From positions 434,001-498,000 of the forward strand of contig NZ_FNWU01000001.1 of the NCBI RefSeq assembly GCF_900108505.1: DNA of 64,000 nucleotides, given 5' to 3'. Numbering within the stretch: the stretch's first letter is position 1; each line of letters opens with the position of its first letter. This document shows, one piece after another, positions 24,097-32,578 of the stretch. The DNA is from Halopenitus malekzadehii. Its GTDB lineage: Archaea; Halobacteriota; Halobacteria; Halobacteriales; Haloferacaceae. The position numbers and the translations under genes are program-made. The notes beneath the pieces were generated by a model. That model was not told the DNA's origin. It did no database searches and saw only the letters and a program-made list of their open reading frames with translations.

Positions 24097-25842
24097 ATGG
24101 TCGCGGACTTCAACTGGGCCATCGGCGGGGAAGCCGGCGATGGCATCGACTCGACGGGCAAGATCTTCGCCCAGGCGCTGTCTCGCTCGGGTCGGCACGT
24201 CTTCACCTCCAAGGATTTCGCCTCCCGGATCCGGGGCGGGTACACCGCCTATAAGGTGCGGACGTCCGTCGACAGAGTACAAAGCGTCGTCGACCGACTC
24301 GACGTCCTGATCGCGTTGACGCCACGGACGATCGAGGAGAACCTTCCGGAGCTTCACGAGGGGTCGGTCATCATCTACGACGGCGAACGAACCACGATGG
24401 CGAACGCCGAGATTCCCGAGGAGATGGTGGGTCTCGACGTTCCGCTCAAGCGCCTCGCGGAGGAAGCCGGTGGCGCCATCATGCGCAACGTGGTCGCCCT
24501 CGGCGCCGCCTGTGAGGTCACCGACTTCCCGATCGAGAACCTCGATTCGGCCCTGGAGAAGCGGTTCAAGGACAAAGGTCAGAAGCTGGTTGACAACAAC
24601 CAGGAGGCCGCCCGCGCCGGGCAGTCCTATGTCGCCGAGGAGTTCGACCACGAGTTCGATTACGAACTCGAGACGACCGACAACGACTACGTCCTGTTGA
24701 ACGGCGACGAGGCGATCGGTATGGGCGCCATCGCGGCCGGCTGCCGGTTCTACTCCGGCTACCCGATCACGCCCGCGACGGACGTGATGGAGTACCTCAC
24801 CGGACGGATCGAACGGTATGGCGGCCACGTCGTGCAGGCGGAGGACGAGCTGTCGGCGATCAATATGGCCCTCGGCGCCGCCCGCGGCGGTGCCCGATCG
24901 ATGACCGCGACCTCCGGCCCGGGTATCGACCTGATGACGGAGACGTTCGGCCTCGTGGCGACCTCCGAGACCCCGCTCGTCATCTGTAACGTGATGCGCT
25001 CGGGTCCCTCCACCGGGATGCCGACGAAACAGGAACAGGGCGATTTGAACGGGATGCTCTATGGCGGTCACGGCGAGATCCCGCGGTTCGTCCTCGCGCC
25101 GACGACGATCGACGAATGCTTCTGGAAGACCGTCGAGGCGTTCAACCTTGCCGAGAAGTACCAGACGCCGGTCTATCTCACCGCGGATCTCTCGCTTGCG
25201 GTCACTGAACAGACCTACGAGCCCGACGCGTTCGATATGGATGCCGTCGAGATCGACCGTGGATTCGTGGTCGACGAGGAGACGATCGGCGACCACCAGA
25301 CCGACGCCGAGCAGTTCAAGCCGCACGAGATCACCGACGACGGAATCTCCCCGCGTGCGTTCCCTGGCACGAGCGGCGGCGCTCACATGTCGACGGGGCT
25401 CGAACACGACGAGCTCGGACGACGGACCGAGGAGCAGGAGATGCGCGTTGAGCAGGTCGACAAGCGCAACCGGAAGGTCGAGACGGCCGAGGAACGTGAG
25501 GACTGGAGCCCGCGCGAATTCGGCGACGCCGAGGCCGACACGCTCGTCGTTTCGTGGGGTTCGAACGAGGGCGCGCTCATCGAGGCGCTCGAGTATCTCG
25601 AGGAGGACGACATCGACGTCCGCGTGATCTCGGTGCCCTACATCTTCCCCCGACCGGACCTCACCGAGGCGGTCGAGGCCGCCGAGGAGACGATCGTCGT
25701 CGAGTGTAACGCGACCGGGCAGTTCGCCGACCTCGTCGAACACGACGTTCTCGAACGCGTCGAACGGATAAACAAGTACACGGGCGTGCGGTTCAAGGCC
25801 GACGAGCTCGCACGCGACATCAAGGCGACCCTGGAGGCGTAA
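24097..25842 (+). CDS. korA: 2-oxoacid:ferredoxin oxidoreductase, fused gamma-alpha subunit
   Basis: The 581-aa protein joins a gamma domain (residues 1-190; WAIGGEAGDGIDSTGKIFAQAL and FASRIRGGYTAYKVR) to an alpha domain (from about 200; GDEAIGMGAIAAGCRFYSGYPITPATDVMEYL). With the beta subunit encoded next, it oxidises a 2-oxoacid to its acyl-CoA using thiamine diphosphate and reduces ferredoxin. Size and the 287-aa partner fit the haloarchaeal 2-oxoglutarate enzyme (KorAB) better than the larger pyruvate enzyme, but the substrate is inferred. The acidic linker around 380-470 is haloarchaeal in style. Confidence 0.88.
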   Translation: MVADFNWAIGGEAGDGIDSTGKIFAQALSRSGRHVFTSKDFASRIRGGYTAYKVRTSVDRVQSVVDRLDVLIALTPRTIEENLPELHEGSVIIYDGERTTMANAEIPEEMVGLDVPLKRLAEEAGGAIMRNVVALGAACEVTDFPIENLDSALEKRFKDKGQKLVDNNQEAARAGQSYVAEEFDHEFDYELETTDNDYVLLNGDEAIGMGAIAAGCRFYSGYPITPATDVMEYLTGRIERYGGHVVQAEDELSAINMALGAARGGARSMTATSGPGIDLMTETFGLVATSETPLVICNVMRSGPSTGMPTKQEQGDLNGMLYGGHGEIPRFVLAPTTIDECFWKTVEAFNLAEKYQTPVYLTADLSLAVTEQTYEPDAFDMDAVEIDRGFVVDEETIGDHQTDAEQFKPHEITDDGISPRAFPGTSGGAHMSTGLEHDELGRRTEEQEMRVEQVDKRNRKVETAEEREDWSPREFGDAEADTLVVSWGSNEGALIEALEYLEEDDIDVRVISVPYIFPRPDLTEAVEAAEETIVVECNATGQFADLVEHDVLERVERINKYTGVRFKADELARDIKATLEA

Positions 25843-25845
25843 CCA

Positions 25846-26709
25846 ATGAGTTCAGACGTTCGATTCACCGACTTCAAATCCGACAAGCAGCCGACGTGGT
25901 GTCCAGGATGTGGCGACTTCGGGACGATGAACGGGATGATGAAGGCCCTCGCGGAGACGGGCAACGATCCCGACAACACCTTCGTCGTCGCCGGGATCGG
26001 CTGTTCGGGCAAGATCGGGACGTACATGCGAAGCTACGCGCTCCACGGCGTCCACGGCCGCGCGCTCCCGGTCGGGACCGGCGTCAAGCTCGCCCGGCCC
26101 GACATCGAGGTGATGGTCGCCGGCGGTGACGGCGACGGCTACTCCATCGGTGCCGGCCACTTCGTCCACGCCGTCCGCCGGAACGTGGACATGACCTACG
26201 TCGTGATGGACAACCGGATCTACGGATTGACCAAAGGGCAGGCCTCTCCGACCTCCCGGTCCGACTTCGAGACGTCGACGACGCCCGAGGGGTCGAAACA
26301 GCCGCCGGTCAACCCGCACGCGCTCGCGTTGGCCTCCGGAGCGAGTTTCATCGCCCAGTCGTTCTCCTCGGACGCGCTGCGTCACCAGGAGATCATCCAG
26401 GAGGCGATCGAACACGATGGGTTCGGGTTCGTCAACGTCTACTCGCCGTGTGTCACGTTCAACGACGTCGACACCTACGACTACTTCCGCGACTCGCTGG
26501 TCGACCTCCAGGAGACCGACCACGACCGTCACGACTACGAGGACGCCAAGGAGGTCATCCTCGACGCCGACAAGGAGTATCAGGGCATCATCTACCAGGA
26601 CGAGGACTCGGTTCCCTACGCCGAACAGCACGGGATCAGCGCGGATATGTCCGACATCCCGGACGGCGCACCGGAGAACGCGACGGATCTCGTCCGCGAG
26701 TTCTACTGA
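25846..26709 (+). CDS. korB: 2-oxoacid:ferredoxin oxidoreductase, beta subunit (TPP-binding)
   Basis: The 287-aa beta subunit starts 3 bp after korA. It has WCPGCGDFG with Cys19 and Cys22, GIGCSGKIG and SPCVTFN, which together supply the four Cys of the [4Fe-4S] cluster. The thiamine diphosphate site is GGDGDGYSIGAGHF followed by VVMDNRIYGLTKGQ. It is part of the same operon as korA. The downstream region holds a strong hairpin at 26778-26806. Confidence 0.92.
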   Translation: MSSDVRFTDFKSDKQPTWCPGCGDFGTMNGMMKALAETGNDPDNTFVVAGIGCSGKIGTYMRSYALHGVHGRALPVGTGVKLARPDIEVMVAGGDGDGYSIGAGHFVHAVRRNVDMTYVVMDNRIYGLTKGQASPTSRSDFETSTTPEGSKQPPVNPHALALASGASFIAQSFSSDALRHQEIIQEAIEHDGFGFVNVYSPCVTFNDVDTYDYFRDSLVDLQETDHDRHDYEDAKEVILDADKEYQGIIYQDEDSVPYAEQHGISADMSDIPDGAPENATDLVREFY

Positions 26710-26777
26710 ACGACGGCGACGTTCGGCCGCCGTCGATAGCCTCTCCCAAGCGGCGCGTGATCGGAGTCCTCAGAGCC

Positions 26778-26806
26778 GTTTTCGACCCTTTCAAGGGGAC
26801 GAAAAC
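26778..26806. terminator. Strong inverted repeat downstream of korAB
   Basis: GTTTTCG plus CCCTT on the left pairs with AAGGG plus CGAAAAC on the right, with a 2-nt loop and one internal asymmetry (A opposite GA). It lies between the korB stop and the next gene and is likely an RNA hairpin at the end of the kor transcript. Confidence 0.5.
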
Positions 26807-26864
26807 CCCGGGACGGACGGGGCGTATCAACAACACTCATTAGCGGCACGCGACACGTTCGGGT

Positions 26865-28124
26865 ATGAGCGATCGTTTCGACGTGGTCATCGCCGGGGCC
26901 GGCCCAGCGGGCGCCCAGTGTGCCCGCGACCTCGCCGCGCGGGACTACGACGTTCTCGTTCTCGAGACGGAACCTGAGGCGGAGTTCCCGCGCCAGAGCA
27001 ACAAATCCACCGCGGGCACGTTCCCGTCGATGATGGCTTCCTTCGGGGTCCCCGACGACGTCGTGATGCAGTTCACCGACTCGGTGGTCCTCGAGTCGCC
27101 TAACGATTTCTACGTCCAGAACCAGCCGGGAGCGGTCCTCGAGTTCGCGGAGTTCAAACGGTGGCTCGTCGCCGACGGACGCGAGCAGGGCGCCGAGTAC
27201 CGCTTCGATTCCCGGGCGACCGCGCCGATCGAGTCGGACGGGTCGGTCGTCGGGATCCGGTACGACGGGTCCGAGGAGGTGTATGCCGACGTGGTCGTCG
27301 ACGCGACCGGCCCCGCCGCGCCGCTGGCGAAGGCGCTGGACGTCTGTGACCTGCACCGCGAGAACCAGGCGATCGGCATCGAGTGGGAACTCGAGGGCAT
27401 CGACGTGGACCACACCGGCTACGCCGATCTCCACGACGCGATGATGCTGCGGCTCGACCACGACGTCGCGCCGGGCGGCTACTCGTGGATCTTCCACACC
27501 GGCGGGGATACCGCCAAGGTCGGGGTCTGTTACATCCAGAACGACCGCCACCGTGAGCACGCCGACGAGGACCTCACGATCGACGGGTACCTCGAGCGCT
27601 GGCTCGAGTCGGACCCGCGGTTCGCCGACGCCGAGAAGATCGAGGGGAAGGTCCACCGTGGATCCGCCCACATTCAGCAGCCGGCCGAGATGAGCACGGA
27701 CGGTTTCGTCGCGATCGGCGATACGGTCCCCTCGATCGACCCCCTCTGGGGAGAGGGGATCCACAAGGGGATGAAGTCCGCCCGCGCGGCGGCGGCGGCG
27801 ATCGACCGCTGTCTGAGTCCCACCGAACCGGACACCTCCGCCGCACAGCTGTCGACCTACGACGACCTCTGGCACCGCGATGTCGCGCCGAAGGCCCGAC
27901 AGCGGCTGTTGATGACCGAGCTCCTCTATCTCGCCTCCAACGACCGGTACGACCGCCTGATGCGTGATCTTCGGGCGACCGAGGAGGACACTCTGGCGGA
28001 GATAAACGGCGGCAACCTCGCCGCCTTCCCGAATCTCATTCATCTCGATGACCTCTCGCTGCTTGCCACCTTCGGCAAGGAGCGATTCCTCGAGGGATCG
28101 CCTCGCTGGCTCGGCGACGACTGA
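26865..28124 (+). CDS. FAD-dependent oxidoreductase, geranylgeranyl reductase family
   Basis: The 419-aa flavoprotein opens with FDVVIAGAGPAGAQCARDLAARDYDVLVLE (dinucleotide-binding GxGxxG and Glu). It has the second FAD segment GFVAIGDTVPSIDPLWGEGIHKGMKSARAAA, typical of the geranylgeranyl reductase/halogenase-like group. Members saturate isoprenoid chains of archaeal lipids or act on quinones and carotenoids; the exact substrate is not visible. It follows korAB, which suggests that reduced ferredoxin could supply its electrons (inference). A TATA-like TCATTAG sits 27 bp before the ATG. Confidence 0.82.
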   Translation: MSDRFDVVIAGAGPAGAQCARDLAARDYDVLVLETEPEAEFPRQSNKSTAGTFPSMMASFGVPDDVVMQFTDSVVLESPNDFYVQNQPGAVLEFAEFKRWLVADGREQGAEYRFDSRATAPIESDGSVVGIRYDGSEEVYADVVVDATGPAAPLAKALDVCDLHRENQAIGIEWELEGIDVDHTGYADLHDAMMLRLDHDVAPGGYSWIFHTGGDTAKVGVCYIQNDRHREHADEDLTIDGYLERWLESDPRFADAEKIEGKVHRGSAHIQQPAEMSTDGFVAIGDTVPSIDPLWGEGIHKGMKSARAAAAAIDRCLSPTEPDTSAAQLSTYDDLWHRDVAPKARQRLLMTELLYLASNDRYDRLMRDLRATEEDTLAEINGGNLAAFPNLIHLDDLSLLATFGKERFLEGSPRWLGDD

Positions 28125-28224
28125 TCGGTTCCAGCGCGTTCCGTCGCCGATCGACGGCGATCGTCGCACATCCACCATCGCCCGTCCCACAACCTCTTTC
28201 TCACGCGCGCGCCTCGGATCGGCT

Positions 28225-29067
28225 ATGACGGACACACCGCAGCACGGTGGCGACCCGGAGGCGATGCCGACCCACGACGGGATGGCGATGCTCGGATACG
28301 GCACCTGGAAGCTGGCCGACCGGGACACCTGTATCGACGCGATCACGACCGCACTCGAGACTGGCTACCGCCACATCGACACGGCGCGGATGTACGACAA
28401 CGAGACCCACGTCGGGGAGGCGATCGCGAATGCCGGCGTCGACCGCGATGAGGTCTTCCTCGCGACCAAGATCTGGCCGGACGACCTCGCGTACGACGAC
28501 GCGATCGACGCCGCCTACGACAGCCTCGACCGGCTGAACACCGACCATCTGGACCTCCTGTACGTTCACTGGCCGGCGAGGGCATACGACCCGGCGGAGA
28601 CGCTCGATGCCTTCGACCGGCTCGTCGAGGAGGGCGTCACGGACCGGATCGGCGTCTCGAACTTCACTCCCGAGCTGCTCGCGGACGCCTGCGATCGGAC
28701 CACGGCGCCGATCTTTGCGAACCAGTTCGAGTGTCATCCCCTGCTTCCCCGTCAAGGGTGGCGTGATGCATGTGCCGAACACGACGTCCAGCCGGTGGCG
28801 TACGCCCCGATCGCGCGCCAGGAGGTCTTCGAGGTCGAGACGATCGTCGAGATCGCTGACGCACACGACGTCTCGCCGGCGCAGGTCTCGCTCGCCTGGC
28901 TCCGCCAGCACGACGTGACCGCGATCCCGAAGGCCGCAAGCGCGGACCACATCCGTGACAACTGGGCGTCGCTGTCGTGCACCCTCACGGAGGCGGAGCT
29001 GGACGCCATCAACGCGATCGAAACGCGGTCCCGGAAGGTGAATCCGGAGTTCGCGCCGTGGAACTGA
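28225..29067 (+). CDS. Aldo/keto reductase
   Basis: The 280-aa (beta/alpha)8 oxidoreductase has the catalytic tetrad in order: Asp and Tyr in HIDTARMYDNE, Lys in FLATKIWPDD and His in YVHWPAR. The NADPH-binding region is AIPKAASADHIRDN near residues 237-250. The family reduces aldehydes and ketones; the substrate is unknown. The frame is open upstream of 28225, but the ATG there places the first strand (MAMLGYGTWKL) at the usual distance. Confidence 0.92.
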   Translation: MTDTPQHGGDPEAMPTHDGMAMLGYGTWKLADRDTCIDAITTALETGYRHIDTARMYDNETHVGEAIANAGVDRDEVFLATKIWPDDLAYDDAIDAAYDSLDRLNTDHLDLLYVHWPARAYDPAETLDAFDRLVEEGVTDRIGVSNFTPELLADACDRTTAPIFANQFECHPLLPRQGWRDACAEHDVQPVAYAPIARQEVFEVETIVEIADAHDVSPAQVSLAWLRQHDVTAIPKAASADHIRDNWASLSCTLTEAELDAINAIETRSRKVNPEFAPWN

Positions 29068-29176
29068 CCCACGCCGGCAGCCCCCGACCGATCGCCGCCG
29101 ACGGCGGTGGTTCGATCCGCCCCGCGATCGACACGAGGCACAAGGTTCACGTTCCACCACGCGAGAGTTGACGCCG

Positions 29177-29914
29177 ATGGAACGACGGTCCCCGGGGTTG
29201 CTCGGCGCGATACGCATCGACGTCACCCGGCTACACGATACGTGGATGGAGGTCGCCTTTCCCCGCCAGCTCGACGCCAGCAGCGTGCTTGGCAAGTGGC
29301 AACCGGAGACGACCCCGCAGCGGATCGCCTACAAGCTGTGGGCGGCGATCGGGATTCCCCTCGTCCTGTTCGGCTACCCGTTGCTGCTGGTCGGGTTCGC
29401 GACGCGGTATTACGCGACACGGCTCGACTCCGCGGTGACACGGATCGGCGTCCTCGGCGTCCTCCTCGTCGCGACGCTCGTCTGGGGTACCCTGACGCTC
29501 ATCACGCGGCTACAGCTCACCACGGAGGCGTTTCTCGCGGTGGGGGCCGCCAGCGTGGTCGCGATCGTGTCCGCGGGGCTTGCCGCGCTGTTCTCGAAGG
29601 TCGGCGGCCGAGCCACGAGCGTCCTGCTTGCGTACCCGTTCGCGATGACGGCGCTGTTCCTGCCGCCGGTCGTCGCCGCCCTCTTTACGCCCTCGCTCGG
29701 GGAGGTCATCTTCCCGAACAGCACCGAGCTCGCCGTCTGGATCCTCGATACGCTGTTGGCCGTCGGCGGACTCAACGACTGGCTGCGCGCCAACTTCACG
29801 CTTGAAGGGACCGGCTACGTCCTGATGTGGTTCGGCCTCGCGATCCCGACCGGTTGGCTGCTCGGCCTGCTCGTGGCGCTCGCCGACGTCATCCGACCGA
29901 AACCGGACGAGTGA
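29177..29914 (+). CDS. Multi-pass membrane protein of unknown function
   Basis: The 245-aa protein has about 45 soluble N-terminal residues and then about five membrane helices (near 52-75, 90-112, 120-145, 155-175 and 212-236). No transport or catalytic signature is recognised. The first residues MERRSPGLLGAIRIDVTRLHDTWMEV may form an amphipathic helix. A TTG start three codons earlier (29168) is also possible. Downstream, 29915-30094 contains no supported gene. Confidence 0.7.
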   Translation: MERRSPGLLGAIRIDVTRLHDTWMEVAFPRQLDASSVLGKWQPETTPQRIAYKLWAAIGIPLVLFGYPLLLVGFATRYYATRLDSAVTRIGVLGVLLVATLVWGTLTLITRLQLTTEAFLAVGAASVVAIVSAGLAALFSKVGGRATSVLLAYPFAMTALFLPPVVAALFTPSLGEVIFPNSTELAVWILDTLLAVGGLNDWLRANFTLEGTGYVLMWFGLAIPTGWLLGLLVALADVIRPKPDE

Positions 29915-30094
29915 ACGTCTCCACCGCTCGGCATCAGTCCGGTGATCACGGACTCCCACGACGTCGGAGGGGTCGTCGACGCCGACGGGCGTCCCGTTCG
30001 GTGTCCGCTCCATACCACCGCGTGCGAGCGACCGTCAAAAACGCGCCGCCGACGGTGGTCAGGGCCAGCGGTGGCGAGAGGTCCGAACCGGAAG

Positions 30095-30229
30095 CTAGCG
30101 CCGCACTATCGACACCGTGACCGCATACAGCGCGCCACAGTCACACGGGATCGTGGTGTTCGGTTCGGGGTCTTCGGTGACGTATTCGATCGTCGATCCA
30201 CACGACGGGCATTCGAGTCCGATATCCAT
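30095..30229 (-). CDS. 44-aa zinc-ribbon protein
   Basis: A short gene from ATG at 30227-30229 to TAG at 30095. The product MDIGLECPSCGSTIEYV...IPCDCGALYAV has two CxxC/CxC-type knuckles about 23 residues apart, enough to bind one zinc ion. The downstream strand pattern (ALYAVTVSIV) completes a rubredoxin-like zinc ribbon. Haloarchaea encode many such mini zinc fingers, some of which affect swarming or biofilm formation. No target is evident here. Confidence 0.7.
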   Translation of the reverse strand: MDIGLECPSCGSTIEYVTEDPEPNTTIPCDCGALYAVTVSIVRR

Positions 30230-30388
30230 TGGGTGGTCTCCTCTCCGCGGTGAACACCCCTGGGAAGGCGACGATCACGTCGATACCGGCGGCGTTCCGC
30301 CCTGAAGCGGGATGGTATACCGTGGCAACACGCCACATCTTTACCGTCGCACCGGTAACGCTCGACCGCTCCCACCGTGGGGGCTGTT

Positions 30389-30430
30389 CGAGAGGGAACG
30401 CCGAAGCTTGGTGGGCTCCGTTCCCTCTCG
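30389..30430. promoter_or_regulatory. 12-bp perfect inverted repeat upstream of the carotenoid genes
   Basis: CGAGAGGGAACG at 30389-30400 and CGTTCCCTCTCG at 30419-30430 are perfect complements separated by 18 nt. The site lies about 120 bp upstream of crtY, in a gene-free stretch (30230-30547). An ATTAAGAAG element at about 30470 may be the TATA box. It could be an operator, or a leader or terminator hairpin. Confidence 0.45.
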
Positions 30431-30547
30431 CGCACCTGTCGTGCGCACGCCTGGCTTTTTCGTACAGCATTAAGAAGCTACGGGCCGAGTTATCGATACG
30501 GATAGTGAACCCCCGGTTCGGGACGGGGGATCGGCCCGAACTCATCG

Positions 30548-31306
30548 ATGACCACTCCAACAACGTATTTCGACGTTCATCTGCTGTTTCTGTTCCCGCC
30601 GATCGCCGGTCTCGGCTTCCTCGCGTGGCGTCGATCGGTGCTCGATCGACGGTTTCTCGGCGCAGTCGCGATACTGACCGTGCTCGCGGTCGGATACACG
30701 ACGCCGTGGGACGCACGGCTCATCGCGGTTGGTGTCTGGTGGTACGGGGATGGCTCCGTGTCTCGACGATTCCTCGGAGTGCCCCTCGGCGAGTACGCCT
30801 TCTTCCTGCTACAATCGGTGGTGACGCTGTTGTGGGTGGGCTGTATCACTCGCGGGGATCGACTCCGCGTTCCAGCGCGACCGTCCCGCAGCGACCGGAT
30901 CGTCGGCTTCCTGGCGGGGGTCTCCGTCGGCGTCGGCGGCTGGCTGCTTCTTGCTGGCCCACGAACGTGGTTGTACCTCGGTGCCATCCTTCTGTGGGCG
31001 GGGCCGGTGCTCGCGATCCAGTGGGCCTACGACTGGCCGAGCCTCCGCCGTCGTCGGTGGCCCCTCACGGTCGGCGTCCTCGTACCGACCGGCTATCTCT
31101 GTCTGGTCGATCGGGTCGCGATCGACGCCGGCGTCTGGAACGTTTCGAGGACGTACACGACCGGCCTCACGGTCGGCGGACTGCCCGTGGAGGAGGCCGT
31201 CTTCTTTCTCGTGACCAACGTGTTCCTCGTCCAGGGCTACCTGTTGTACGACGACCTGTTGGACCGACGAGAGATCGAACGCCCGACGGCGGAGGATGAG
31301 GGATGA
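30548..31306 (+). CDS. crtY: Lycopene beta-cyclase (CrtYcd type)
   Basis: The 252-aa membrane protein has six to seven helices and the internally repeated CrtYc/CrtYd architecture. The second half has the conserved GLPVEEAVFFLVTN motif (PxE(E)) and the first half the related GVPLGEYAFFLLQ. Members convert lycopene to beta-carotene. It overlaps the Brp/Blh gene by 11 bp, so the two are co-translated and together turn lycopene into retinal. The branch competes with bacterioruberin synthesis for lycopene. Confidence 0.9.
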   Translation: MTTPTTYFDVHLLFLFPPIAGLGFLAWRRSVLDRRFLGAVAILTVLAVGYTTPWDARLIAVGVWWYGDGSVSRRFLGVPLGEYAFFLLQSVVTLLWVGCITRGDRLRVPARPSRSDRIVGFLAGVSVGVGGWLLLAGPRTWLYLGAILLWAGPVLAIQWAYDWPSLRRRRWPLTVGVLVPTGYLCLVDRVAIDAGVWNVSRTYTTGLTVGGLPVEEAVFFLVTNVFLVQGYLLYDDLLDRREIERPTAEDEG

Positions 31307-32408
31307 GACCGTGACCGCCACCGGCGAGGCCGATCGCACGCTCGCCGCGTTCGCCCTCGTTCCCGGCTGGATCGCCGTCGGCGTGCTCATCAGTATCGTC
31401 GCCGCTGGGGTATCGATCCCGCTCCGGTATCGGTGGGTTCCGCTGGCCGTGAGCGTGCTCGTGGTCGGGTTCCCACACGGGGCGGTCGATCATCACCTCC
31501 TTGCTCGAGTGCGAGACGACTCCACACCCCGTGGATCCCTGGCGCGCGTCGGAGCCACCTACGCCGTCCTTGGCGGCGGATACGCGTTTGTGTGGTTCTT
31601 CCTGCCGCGGGTAGCCGTCACCGTATTCCTTCTGGTGACGATCGTCCACTGGGGAACCGGTGAACTGTATCCACTCATCGAGATCGCGGGCGTCCACCAC
31701 CTCGGATCGTCGACATCCCGACTCGCCACCGCGACGATCCGGGGTTGCCTTCCCATCCTCGGGCCCCTCGTCGCTTTTCCGGACCGGTTTTCGACGGTGG
31801 TTTCGCTGCTCGTCACTCCGTTCCTCGGAACGCCACCGGCGTGGATCGCCGCCCTGGGCGACCCACACGTTCGTGCCGCGATCGCCGCGTCGGTCGGGGG
31901 TGGCGTCGTCGCGACGCTGGCGCTCGGTGCTGCCCGGGCTCGCGCGGTGGATGCGGCGCTAATCCACAGGGCCCAGCCCACCTCCCAGGTGGACGCGATC
32001 GTTCGGCCACGGACCGCAGTCGGCGGCTGGCTGCTGGATGCCTGTGAGACCGTGCTGTTGTGTGCGTTCTTCCTCGTCGTTCCGCCGGTTTTGGCGGTCG
32101 GGACGTACTTCTGTCTCTGGCACTCGCTGCGTCACGTTGCCCGGCTGATCACGTTCGACGACCGTTCGACCACCGACCTCGCTGACGGTCGAATCGGCCG
32201 GCCCCTGTGGCGGTTCACGCGGGATGCGCTCCCACTCACTGCGGGCGGCCTGCTCGTCATCGCGGGAGTGTTCGTTGCCGTTCCTCGGTCTCCCGGAACG
32301 CCGACCGAGTCGATCGGCGTCTACCTCGTGGCGATCGCCGTCCTGACGCTCCCCCACACCGTTCTCGTGGCGATCGCTGATCGCGAGCAGGGGATCGGCC
32401 CCTGGTGA
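31296..32408 (+). CDS. brp: Brp/Blh family beta-carotene 15,15'-dioxygenase
   Basis: The 370-aa polytopic membrane protein has the family's iron-binding His motifs GFPHGAVDHHLL, VHWGTGELYPL and LWHSLRHVARL. The family cleaves beta-carotene into two retinal molecules, the chromophore of microbial rhodopsins. It is coupled to crtY by an 11-bp overlap. No opsin gene lies in this window, so the retinal must serve one encoded elsewhere. Confidence 0.92.
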   Translation: MRDETVTATGEADRTLAAFALVPGWIAVGVLISIVAAGVSIPLRYRWVPLAVSVLVVGFPHGAVDHHLLARVRDDSTPRGSLARVGATYAVLGGGYAFVWFFLPRVAVTVFLLVTIVHWGTGELYPLIEIAGVHHLGSSTSRLATATIRGCLPILGPLVAFPDRFSTVVSLLVTPFLGTPPAWIAALGDPHVRAAIAASVGGGVVATLALGAARARAVDAALIHRAQPTSQVDAIVRPRTAVGGWLLDACETVLLCAFFLVVPPVLAVGTYFCLWHSLRHVARLITFDDRSTTDLADGRIGRPLWRFTRDALPLTAGGLLVIAGVFVAVPRSPGTPTESIGVYLVAIAVLTLPHTVLVAIADREQGIGPW

Positions 32409-32456
32409 CCCACGCGGTGGGCGGGTGTGGTTCCTGGCGGCGGCCGCTCACGGGTG

Positions 32457-32521
32457 AGCTCGAACGGGCGTGGACTCGAACGGGTGTGGACTCAAGCGAG
32501 TGGCGAACTCGAACCGGTGGG
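32457..32521 (+). repeat. Four degenerate 16-17-bp tandem repeats upstream of gatB
   Basis: The unit CTCGAACGGG plus GTGGA recurs at about 32459, 32475, 32491 and 32508, with increasing divergence. The array ends about 30 bp before the TATA-like CTTTACACC (32548-32556) of gatB. It may be an upstream regulatory array or slippage-derived filler. Confidence 0.45.
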
Positions 32522-32578
32522 TGAGCACCAGCGGGCGACTCGACACGCTTTACACCCCACACGCACAACGACTCCGCA

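Noticed and set aside
29915-30094. A possible reverse-strand gene starting MERTPNGTPVGVDD near 30013.
   Set aside because: The frame runs antisense through the membrane-protein gene at 29177-29914 and has no recognisable domain or promoter. I see nothing supported in 29915-30094.
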